DNA from: Lacinutrix venerupis
GTDB lineage: Bacteria; Bacteroidota; Bacteroidia; Flavobacteriales; Flavobacteriaceae
DNA length: 64,000 nucleotides
Direction: 5' to 3'
Assembly: GCF_003663945.1 (NCBI RefSeq)
Contig: NZ_RCCH01000001.1
Span: 62,001 to 126,000, forward strand
Part shown: in pieces, positions 1 to 7,332 of the stretch
How the letters are laid out: each line of letters begins with the position of its first letter
Position numbering within the stretch: position 1 is the first letter of the stretch
Notes under the pieces: model-generated
Told to the model about the DNA's origin: nothing
Databases searched by the model: none
The model's input: only the letters and a program-made list of their open reading frames with translations
Program-made: the position numbers and the translations under genes

Positions 1-1
1 T

Positions 2-811
2 GAAGGTTTTTTATCTCGATTTATAAAAATTAAAATTAACCCAAAAGTCTTTTTGCAAGGAGCAGCAATAAATGCAGAAACTAATGGATTGATGAATGAT
101 GATTTAAGAGATCTTGGTTTATTACCTATAGCTTCTCCTTTTGGAGATGGAAAAACCGTTGATATAAGTGTATTTAACCTAGGAGGAACATCTAGTCTTG
201 GTGCTTTCGAAGATGATATAGTAGATTGGGTTTGGTTAGAATTTAGAGATGAAATGGATGTTTCTAATGTAATAAAAGGTACATCTGCATTATTACAACG
301 TGATGGAGATGTTGTTGCATTAGATGGCGTTTCGGATATAACTTTAGGTGTTGTTCCAAACAATTATTATATCGTTTTAAAACATAGAAATCACTTAGGT
401 GTTATGAGTGCAAATCCTGTTTCTGTTACAGAAACTGGTACAGCTATAAACTTCACCTCAAGCACAACAGCTACTTATGGTGCTAATGCTCAAATTGTTT
501 TATCAAATGGTGATTTGGCCTTATGGGCAGGAGATACTAATTCTAATGGTGAAATACGTTTTTCTGGTCCAGGTAACGACGCAAATATTATTAAAGATGA
601 AATATTAAACGATCCATTAAATGGATTTAATTCTGCTACCTATACATCTGTTGGTTATTTACTTATAGATGTAGATATGTCTGGAGGTGGACGTTTTTCT
701 GGCTCGGATAACGATAGCAATATTATTAAAGATAACGTATTACAGCATCCAGAGAATGGTTTTAACTCACCAACATTTACAATAAATACAACAATTCCTG
801 AGGGAAATTAA
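2..811 (+). CDS. C-terminal part of a large secreted/surface protein with two dockerin-like repeats (5' partial)
   Basis: The frame is open from the first bases of the window, so the true start lies upstream. The visible 269 residues begin with a KVFLQGA motif followed by a beta-rich region of about 130 residues, typical of large Bacteroidota adhesin/hemagglutinin-like proteins. The end carries two copies of a D-x-(D/N)-x-x-G...RFSG...NDxNIIKD...HP/DPxNGFNS unit at about nt 533-643 and 668-781. Each has acidic and asparagine residues spaced like a calcium-binding (dockerin/EF-hand-like) loop. The repeats are seen directly; calcium binding and surface location are inferred. No canonical T9SS sorting domain follows, but the next gene has one. 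The overall function is unknown. Confidence 0.8.
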   Translation, partial: EGFLSRFIKIKINPKVFLQGAAINAETNGLMNDDLRDLGLLPIASPFGDGKTVDISVFNLGGTSSLGAFEDDIVDWVWLEFRDEMDVSNVIKGTSALLQRDGDVVALDGVSDITLGVVPNNYYIVLKHRNHLGVMSANPVSVTETGTAINFTSSTTATYGANAQIVLSNGDLALWAGDTNSNGEIRFSGPGNDANIIKDEILNDPLNGFNSATYTSVGYLLIDVDMSGGGRFSGSDNDSNIIKDNVLQHPENGFNSPTFTINTTIPEGN

Positions 812-854
812 TTAACAAAAAATACTATTAATCAATTCAATAAAAACAAAAATC

Positions 855-1646
855 ATGAAAACTTTTTACTCAATTTTAGCATTACTATTTTTTTCGATTT
901 GTAATGCACAATCCTATACTTATGGTATAGTAAATACAGATAATTATAATTTTAAAATTGTAGCTATTCCAGATTTCGATGCAAGTACAGACGCATCAGA
1001 TATGGGTTTTACATTAACAATGCCAGCTGGTTCTGCAGATTTAATTAATGCTAATAGCTTGCTACCTGGACGTGTTTGGAGTTTGCAAGAATACGATGCA
1101 GCTTTTTTAACAAGTCAAGGTTTGGGAGATGGAAGTAGAGATGTTTTTCAATTTAACAATCCGCCAGGACAATCTTTAATTTCTCATGTAAGTGGTGAGC
1201 ATATAGATTTGGTTTCTTTTTCTGTTACAAATATGCCAATGACAGGCGAAATGACATTTTTAGACAATACAGATCCTGTTGCTGTAGGAGCATTAGGTGT
1301 TTTGGATAGTTTCTATAATTCTAATATAGACGCTACAACAACACAAGACTATTTTGCAGGTTACGAACCTGGATTAACCTCAATAATGTTTGATACTTTA
1401 AGCGTTGGAGAAGATGAAAAGATAGATTTAATAACAAAAGTTTTTCCTAATCCTACTAAAGATTCTATAACAATACAATCTAAAAAAACAATACACTTAG
1501 CTAAACTTTTTGATATAACAGGTAAACTAGTTATGGAGGTTAATAATCCTCTAACAATATCATTAAGTAGTTTGCCTTCTGGTGTTTATATATTGAAATT
1601 AGAAACAGAGTTATCTACGGCTATAAAGCGCATTATTAAAGAATAA
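855..1646 (+). CDS. Secreted protein with T9SS type A C-terminal sorting domain
   Basis: A 263-residue protein. An N-terminal signal peptide (about residues 1-18, ending CNAQ) directs Sec export. The last 70 residues, starting at VFPNPT and containing the pattern LFDITGKLV...LPSGVYILKL...KRIIKE, form a classic Bacteroidota type A sorting domain recognised by the type IX secretion system. The middle, about residues 20-190, is a probable beta-sandwich (YTYGIVNTDNYNFKIVAIPD) that I do not recognise as a named family. It lies 43 nt after the preceding surface protein and 23 nt before the next secreted gene, so the three are probably co-transcribed and displayed at the cell surface. The substrate or role is unknown. 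Confidence 0.85.
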   Translation: MKTFYSILALLFFSICNAQSYTYGIVNTDNYNFKIVAIPDFDASTDASDMGFTLTMPAGSADLINANSLLPGRVWSLQEYDAAFLTSQGLGDGSRDVFQFNNPPGQSLISHVSGEHIDLVSFSVTNMPMTGEMTFLDNTDPVAVGALGVLDSFYNSNIDATTTQDYFAGYEPGLTSIMFDTLSVGEDEKIDLITKVFPNPTKDSITIQSKKTIHLAKLFDITGKLVMEVNNPLTISLSSLPSGVYILKLETELSTAIKRIIKE

Positions 1647-1669
1647 TAAAAACAATAAAACTTACAATT

Positions 1670-2917
1670 ATGAATTATTTATATAAAATAACAACTATAT
1701 TAATATTTGGGTTTTCAGCATTATTTTCGATTGCCCACGCGCAAAGTATTAATTATAAAGCAGTAGTAAAAGATGGTAATGGTACTTTAATTTCTAACGA
1801 CCTTATCCAAGTACAATTTAATATTTTAAAAGGTGTAGCGCAAACTAATGTATATTCAGAAACCCATACACCTACAACAGATGATAATGGAATTATTATA
1901 GTTAATATTGGAGAAGGAACACCAACATCTGGTAGTCCTACTTATAATACTATAGATTGGGCAAGCGATTCTCATTTCTTACAAGTATTAATTAATATTG
2001 GTGATGGGCTTGTAGATATGGGAACAACAGAATTTAAAGCTGTGCCTTATGCAATTACTTCTGGAGATAAATCTTGGGAAAGTGAAATAGATAATGTACA
2101 CGTAATATCTAAAAATGTAGGTATTGGTACAAGTGCTCCAACCGAACTTTTAGAAATTAATGATGCAGATAGTGCAGGTATCAAACTCGTGGTTCCCTCT
2201 TTTAGTGATAGATCTAAAATTGAGTTTAGAAATGGTGCTGAAACAGGTTCACATAGTTTCTATAAAATTGAAAACCGAAATGATTTTTTAAGATTCGAAA
2301 TCGATTCTGATTTAACAACAGCAACAGGCTATGAAAATTTAATGACACTTTCTTATTTGGGATTAGGACTACAAAACGGAACAAGAATTAATGAGTTTTC
2401 TACGGATGGCACATTTGCAGATAATAGTGATAATAAAGTACCTACTGAACAGGCTGTAAAAGAATATGTAGATAGTGCGGTGTCTGCAAATGGTGAGAAA
2501 ACTATAATTATTCCTGCAGTAGCTTTTACATCTAACCAGTATTCTACACATGTTAATTATGTAAATTTTGGTGCGTTTGCCCAAAAAACATCGAGTAATG
2601 GTTTTCTAATTGCACCTTTAACTTTACCACAAGGAGCTACAGTTACTTCTATGACTTTTTATTTAAGAGATTCAAGTAATGCAAGTAATGTAAACTTAGA
2701 ATGTGCGGTATTATCTGGTTTTCAAACCGCATCAATATTTAGCTCGGTGCTTACTACATCAACCTTTGGTGGTTCAAGTTCAGGTATGACATTAACTCAT
2801 AATACGCCATTTACAATTGGAAGTAACAGACAATATATTATTAGAGTGAGGCCAACTTCTACTTGGGGAACAACAGATTTTGGTATTTGCAGCGTAAAAG
2901 TTACTTATGCTGAGTAA
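1670..2917 (+). CDS. Secreted protein with Bacteroidota surface N-domain and GIGT repeat-type middle
   Basis: A 415-residue protein with a signal peptide (cleavage near AHAQS, residue 25). Residues about 27-130 (INYKAVVKDGNG...YSETHTPTTDDNGIIIVNIG...VPYAIT) match a common N-terminal domain of large Bacteroidota surface proteins. This is followed by a VGIGTSAPTELLEI motif, as in tail-fibre-like and adhesin proteins, and by a long beta-rich C-terminal part. There is no evident T9SS sorting domain at the C-terminus. It follows the T9SS protein by 23 nt in the same orientation. The stop codon abuts the end of the convergent ribBA gene with no gap, leaving no room for an intergenic terminator. The function is unknown; an adhesin or structural surface role is an inference. 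Confidence 0.8.
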   Translation: MNYLYKITTILIFGFSALFSIAHAQSINYKAVVKDGNGTLISNDLIQVQFNILKGVAQTNVYSETHTPTTDDNGIIIVNIGEGTPTSGSPTYNTIDWASDSHFLQVLINIGDGLVDMGTTEFKAVPYAITSGDKSWESEIDNVHVISKNVGIGTSAPTELLEINDADSAGIKLVVPSFSDRSKIEFRNGAETGSHSFYKIENRNDFLRFEIDSDLTTATGYENLMTLSYLGLGLQNGTRINEFSTDGTFADNSDNKVPTEQAVKEYVDSAVSANGEKTIIIPAVAFTSNQYSTHVNYVNFGAFAQKTSSNGFLIAPLTLPQGATVTSMTFYLRDSSNASNVNLECAVLSGFQTASIFSSVLTTSTFGGSSSGMTLTHNTPFTIGSNRQYIIRVRPTSTWGTTDFGICSVKVTYAE

Positions 2918-4069
2918 TTAATAATTAACGTAATCTACAATCTCTAATCCGTAGCCAATCATCCCAACACGTTTGGTTTGTTGCGAGTTAGAGATTAATT
3001 TTAGTTTATGTATGTTTAAATCATGTAAAATTTGTGCTCCAATGCCAAAATCTTTGCTGTCCATAGCTATTGCTGGTGCTTTTGTAATTTGTCCTTCAGT
3101 TTGTTTTTCTTTTAAAATACTTAAACGTTTTAATAAATTTAAGGATTGCGATTGCTGATTTATAAACAAAATAGCACCTTTTCCTTCTTCGTTAATAACG
3201 CGAAACATATCATCCAATTTTTTATCTGCGTTATTAGTTAAAGTACCTAAAATATCATTATTTACTAATGTTGAATTTACACGAGTTAATACTGGTTCGT
3301 TTGTTGCCCAAGTACCTTTAGAAAGTGCTATATGTACTTGGTCGTTAGTTGTTTGTTGGTAGGCACGTAATCTATAACTCCCAAATCGAGTTTCAATATT
3401 AAAATCTTCTTTCTTTTCTATTAAAGAATCATGATCCATTCTATAAGCAACTAAATCTTCAATAGAAACTAGTTTTAAATCGAATTTTTTGGCAACTTCA
3501 ACAAGTTGTGGTAAACGAGCCATTGTGCCATCTTCGTTCATAATTTCAACAATAACACCAGCTGGTTCTAAGCCTGCTAATCGAGCAAAATCTATAGCTG
3601 CTTCTGTATGTCCTGTTCTACGTAATACGCCACCTTCTTTTGCTACTAAAGGAAATATATGTCCTGGTCTTGCTAAATCAAACGGTTTTGTGTTTTTATT
3701 AACTAAAGATTTTATTGTTAACGCGCGGTCACTTGCAGAAATACCTGTAGTTACACCTTGTCCTTTTAAATCTACAGAAACTGTAAACGCTGTTTCCATA
3801 GGATCTGTATTATTAGTAACCATCATATGTAAACCTAAATCTTTACAACGCTCCTCAGTCAAAGGTGTGCAAATTAAACCTCTTCCATGAGTTGCCATAA
3901 AATTTACCATTTCGGGAGTAACTAACTCTGCAGCAGCTAAAAAATCACCTTCGTTTTCTCTGTCTTCATCATCGACAACAATAATAATTTTACCGGCTTT
4001 AATATCGTTTATAGCCTCTTGTATTGTATTTAGTTTAAACTCCACTTTAGGTTCGGTTTTAGTAATCAT
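2918..4069 (-). CDS. ribBA: RibBA: 3,4-dihydroxy-2-butanone-4-phosphate synthase with degenerate GTP cyclohydrolase II-like domain
   Basis: A cytoplasmic riboflavin-biosynthesis enzyme of 383 residues. Residues 1 to about 208 are DHBP synthase (RibB), which makes 3,4-dihydroxy-2-butanone 4-phosphate from ribulose 5-phosphate. The acidic DDEDRENEGD loop (33-42) and the RPGHIFPL and RTGHTEAA segments are present. Residues about 224-383 have the length and position of GTP cyclohydrolase II (RibA). However, the zinc-cysteine motif expected after RVHSE is replaced by RVNSTLVNNDILGTLTNNAD with no cysteine, and the HRQEGRNIGL motif is replaced by INQQSQSLNL. RibB activity is therefore well supported, while RibA activity is probably lost and a separate ribA elsewhere is predicted. 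It is the last gene of the minus-strand tpx-dgkA-ftsK-lolA-lptF series. Confidence 0.9.
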   Translation of the reverse strand: MITKTEPKVEFKLNTIQEAINDIKAGKIIIVVDDEDRENEGDFLAAAELVTPEMVNFMATHGRGLICTPLTEERCKDLGLHMMVTNNTDPMETAFTVSVDLKGQGVTTGISASDRALTIKSLVNKNTKPFDLARPGHIFPLVAKEGGVLRRTGHTEAAIDFARLAGLEPAGVIVEIMNEDGTMARLPQLVEVAKKFDLKLVSIEDLVAYRMDHDSLIEKKEDFNIETRFGSYRLRAYQQTTNDQVHIALSKGTWATNEPVLTRVNSTLVNNDILGTLTNNADKKLDDMFRVINEEGKGAILFINQQSQSLNLLKRLSILKEKQTEGQITKAPAIAMDSKDFGIGAQILHDLNIHKLKLISNSQQTKRVGMIGYGLEIVDYVNY

Positions 4070-4176
4070 AGTTATGCTTTGTGCAACAAATATATTGCTT
4101 ATTTACGATTATTTTATTTGAATTGATATTTGATTTGTCTATTTCTTAATAGATAAAAAATAACTTAATAATTATA

Positions 4177-6666
4177 CTATTTTATTTTGCTTTTAATAAA
4201 GTAAAAAATACTTACTATAAAAGAAATAATACTTAGTTGAATTGCAGCTGAAGCAAATTGAGGTAGTTTATTATTGTTTAATACAAAATAGAGTATACAT
4301 AATACTACAGCTAAAACTGTTGTTGAAATTGAAAGTGTAGTAAAGCTCTTATTTAACGGTTGTATAACTGTTTTTTCTACAGCTTTAGATTTATTTTCTT
4401 TTTTTGAATAAACACTTATGTTATCCTTTTTTACTTTTGAAGATTTTATATAATAAAAAAGAGATACTATTAATGATATACAGCTTAATTGTATTGCAGC
4501 AGAAGCATACTGTGGTAATTTATTATTTGCAAATACAAAGTAAAGTACAAACATTACTATTGCTAGAATAACAGTGCTTACAGAAAATTTAATTAAAAGC
4601 TTACTCTCTTTATTAAGAGGAGTTTTAATTATTTTATTTTCTGTTTCAATATCTGTTTCTTTTGTAATGTTATTTTTAGTGTCAAATTCTATTGCGTGTA
4701 ATTCTTTTTTAATTTGAGATTTTTGAATAAAAAAGATTATAAAATATAAAGGAAGGCCAAAAACATAAAATAAAATACCGTTTATTCCATTATTCTTGTC
4801 TAAGTGCTTATATAAATTTGTATGCTTAGAAAATGATTGTGTTAAAGCAAATAGAAAAATTATAAATCCTATAATTCCAATAACAAAAAGTATATTTCCA
4901 ATAAGAGGAAAATTATTATTAATTAAAATTCTTCCTAATAATATTAAGCCAACACCAATAGCGTACATTATAAATGCCAGTTTAGAATCTTCTACATAAG
5001 CGTTTTTAAGTGCCTTAGCTTCTTCTAAAAAATCTTTATTTAAATGGCCTGCCATTTTAAGTTCCTGTCTTGTAATACCTCTAGAAGTTAATACTGAAAT
5101 AGCAGTATTTTTATGTTGTACTGTGTAATCGTGATCTCTGTAGTCTCTAACAATATCAATAAGTTTATTGTTTTCTAAATTTTTAAACAAAATATATTCA
5201 TTAGAATTTACATTAAAAACCTTTGTTGTAGACTCTATTTTTTTAGTTTTAATTTTAAAGAATTTTTTAAGTGGCTCTAGTATACCATCGGTTTCTAAAA
5301 GGCCACGATCTTTAGTAGCTCTACTTGTTAAATAGATACTTAAAGGAAGCATAATTAATGTGGAGAACCAAGAGGCTAAAACAGGATTAAAAGTACCATC
5401 TTTTGCACTGTTTTTTGCAAAAATTCCAATAAAGTGATAGCTTAAAAATATAACAATTGCAATAACCATTGGTAGTCCTAAACCTCCTTTTCTAATAAGT
5501 GCACCTAATGGAGCACCAACAAAAAATAGAATAATACAAGCAATAGCTAATGCAAATTTTTCATGCAAAGCCATTATATGTTTATTTAGTAGTATGGTTT
5601 TTACTTTAAAATTGTAATCTATCGCAGCAACTATTTGATTTGTACTATTTATAGAATTAATAGAATAGTCTAATAATTGTACTTTTTGTTTAGTATTATA
5701 TAAATCTAAAATGCTACCAGTATATGTTGTGTCTTTTTTTGTGTCTACAGAGATATTTATTGTAGCAGCATTAGTTCTATTATATAATGTGGTTCCAAAT
5801 TTATCGTATTCTTTTTTGTGTTCAACTATTAAAGAATCTGTGGTGTATTTTAAATCGTTAACAGTAAGCATAGAATACTTATTGTCTGTGTTTTTTTCGT
5901 TTAAATCTACCGCATTGAGTTGAGATAAATCTATATTCATTGTATATTCTTTAAATATACTTTTTACAAAAGGTTTTTTTTGTTTTTCTTTATGTTTATT
6001 TGGTGGAGTATCATCGTAATAATAACCATCAAAAAGGATTAGTTTTAGTACTTCAGAGTCTTCAGAGCTTACTAATTCTCCTGTTTCAGCAATTATTGTA
6101 ACATAATTTCCTGGTTTTTTAACTTGCCCTCTGTGTATAACTACATCTTCTAAAAATTGACCACGATCACCTGTTTTGTTTGCAACTCTTATATTAAAAT
6201 TATCACCAATTTGATTAAATTGACTTTTAGCAATCATCATTGCAGGTTTCATTTTGGCAATATTTTTTCGTAAATTAAAGCTTTCGTATTCTGCCTTTGG
6301 AATAATGTTATTACTAAAAAAGAAGGTTAGTATACTTAAAAACACTATAAAAACACTTAAACTAGCCATGGCACGTTGCAATGAAATACCTGTAGATTTC
6401 ATAGCTGCAAACTCATAGTTTTCGGCAAAATTTCCAAAAACCATTATAGATGCTAGCAGTATTGTAAGTGGTAAAATTAAAGGTATTAGTGTAGGAGTAA
6501 TGTAAAACAGAAATTTTAAAACTGTTATAACATCTAAATCTTTACCAGCTAATTCTTTAATATATAACCAAATAGCTTGTAATACAAAAATCAGCATGAG
6601 TATTATAAACACGCTGATAAAAGTTTTTAGATAAGAAGTTAATATGTATCTATCTAATATTTTCAC
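4177..6666 (-). CDS. LptF/LptG-family permease (YjgP/YjgQ) with long C-terminal membrane extension
   Basis: An inner-membrane component of the lipopolysaccharide export (Lpt) transporter. Residues 1 to about 455 hold the family core: TM1 at about 12-36, TMs at about 49-80 and 100-120, a periplasmic beta domain at about 140-350, and three more TMs at about 370-390, 397-416 and 430-448. N-terminal MKILDRYILTSYLKTF is typical. The usual family length is about 360 residues in Proteobacteria and 450-650 in Bacteroidota. Here 829 residues include a charged cytoplasmic stretch, additional TM pairs, and two near-identical 60-residue hairpins at the C-terminus (683-748 and 770-829). It is preceded by lolA with only 8 nt between, so lipoprotein and LPS trafficking genes are coupled. 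Whether it acts as LptF or LptG cannot be decided here. Confidence 0.88.
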   Translation of the reverse strand: MKILDRYILTSYLKTFISVFIILMLIFVLQAIWLYIKELAGKDLDVITVLKFLFYITPTLIPLILPLTILLASIMVFGNFAENYEFAAMKSTGISLQRAMASLSVFIVFLSILTFFFSNNIIPKAEYESFNLRKNIAKMKPAMMIAKSQFNQIGDNFNIRVANKTGDRGQFLEDVVIHRGQVKKPGNYVTIIAETGELVSSEDSEVLKLILFDGYYYDDTPPNKHKEKQKKPFVKSIFKEYTMNIDLSQLNAVDLNEKNTDNKYSMLTVNDLKYTTDSLIVEHKKEYDKFGTTLYNRTNAATINISVDTKKDTTYTGSILDLYNTKQKVQLLDYSINSINSTNQIVAAIDYNFKVKTILLNKHIMALHEKFALAIACIILFFVGAPLGALIRKGGLGLPMVIAIVIFLSYHFIGIFAKNSAKDGTFNPVLASWFSTLIMLPLSIYLTSRATKDRGLLETDGILEPLKKFFKIKTKKIESTTKVFNVNSNEYILFKNLENNKLIDIVRDYRDHDYTVQHKNTAISVLTSRGITRQELKMAGHLNKDFLEEAKALKNAYVEDSKLAFIMYAIGVGLILLGRILINNNFPLIGNILFVIGIIGFIIFLFALTQSFSKHTNLYKHLDKNNGINGILFYVFGLPLYFIIFFIQKSQIKKELHAIEFDTKNNITKETDIETENKIIKTPLNKESKLLIKFSVSTVILAIVMFVLYFVFANNKLPQYASAAIQLSCISLIVSLFYYIKSSKVKKDNISVYSKKENKSKAVEKTVIQPLNKSFTTLSISTTVLAVVLCILYFVLNNNKLPQFASAAIQLSIISFIVSIFYFIKSKIK
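4180..4359 (-). repeat. Second copy of duplicated TM-hairpin module in the LptF-like protein
   Basis: Residues 770-829 of the permease, starting PLNK and containing LYFVLNNNKLPQFASAAIQL. They match residues 683-742 (nt 4441-4620) almost position for position, including the loop NNKLPQ(F/Y)ASAAIQLS and the ending IVS(I/L)FY(F/Y)IKS. A spacer of about 27 residues rich in Lys/Glu separates the copies. This is an internal tandem duplication seen directly in the translation. Confidence 0.85.
4423..4620 (-). repeat. First copy of duplicated TM-hairpin module in the LptF-like protein
   Basis: Residues 683-748 of the permease: PLNK lead-in, a helix of about 20 hydrophobic residues, the loop ANNKLPQYASAAIQLS, a second helix, then a basic tail (IKSSKVKKD). 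Its partner copy is at nt 4180-4359. The two copies have diverged at the nucleotide level but keep the loop almost unchanged, which suggests the loop or the helix packing is under selection. Confidence 0.85.
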
Positions 6667-6674
6667 TAATACTA

Positions 6675-7316
6675 TTAATCTAATTTATTGATGAAGTAGT
6701 CATTGTACTTACTTTCGTCAAAAGTAAACAAGGTTTTCGATATAGGCTCGTTTGTTTTAAAAGAATTAACAGTAAGTGTTGTTTTTGTTCCGTTTTTTCC
6801 TATTTCAATAAGGTTATAAATATGTTTTGTCTCTGCGTCTATTCCTAAAAGAACATATTTCATACTAGCATTAGAGTCCATTGGCGTTAGTTTTACATAT
6901 TGTATCTTTCTTCCTTTTACATTTTGAACAATATCCATTTTGTAAGTAAAACCATTTTCGTAAAATGATAACATCTTACTTGGTGTAATTGTGTTTTCAT
7001 CTTCATCGTTATCTGAAGAAATAGTAACTTCTTCGTCTTCAGGACTAATAGTGTATAGTTTTTTTCCATCAAATATTCTTGTTACACCAAGAATATTTAA
7101 TTTGTATTTGTCACCATGCATTATAACATCACCACGCGTCTCTTGCTTAATATTCTCTGATGCATTATCTAAAACATATTTAAAATCTATAGCAATATTT
7201 TGATAACTTTTAACTTTTGTAGAAACTTCGTTTAAAAGTGTTTTTGCTTTTGCATCATTTTGAGCAAATGTTATACTAGAAATAATTAATGCTAATACTA
7301 ATAATATTTTTTTCAT
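6675..7316 (-). CDS. lolA: LolA-family outer-membrane lipoprotein carrier protein
   Basis: A periplasmic carrier of 213 residues that shuttles lipoproteins from the inner to the outer membrane. The signal peptide MKKILLVLALIISSITFAQ is clear. The body has the LolA pattern: an N-terminal helix (KAKTLLNEVSTKVKSYQNIAIDFKY), then strands including TRGDVIMHGDKYKL, RIFDGKKLYTISPED and GFTYKMDIVQ...RKIQYVKLTP. The length fits Bacteroidota LolA-like proteins. It lies between ftsK (16 nt upstream) and the LptF-like gene (8 nt downstream) in one operon, which supports a role in envelope assembly. Start chosen at the ATG that opens the signal peptide. Family assignment is confident; substrate range is not known. 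Confidence 0.88.
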   Translation of the reverse strand: MKKILLVLALIISSITFAQNDAKAKTLLNEVSTKVKSYQNIAIDFKYVLDNASENIKQETRGDVIMHGDKYKLNILGVTRIFDGKKLYTISPEDEEVTISSDNDEDENTITPSKMLSFYENGFTYKMDIVQNVKGRKIQYVKLTPMDSNASMKYVLLGIDAETKHIYNLIEIGKNGTKTTLTVNSFKTNEPISKTLFTFDESKYNDYFINKLD

Positions 7317-7332
7317 TTTTAAAATTTAAATT

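Noticed and set aside
3489-3890. 133-residue plus-strand ORF inside ribBA
   Set aside because: Antisense shadow of the conserved RibB domain; no family resemblance.
4138-4153. TCTATT-TCTT-AATAGA hairpin between the LptF-like gene and ribBA
   Set aside because: Only 6 bp, with no T tract on the proper side; not a credible terminator. The gap also shows no FMN riboswitch features.
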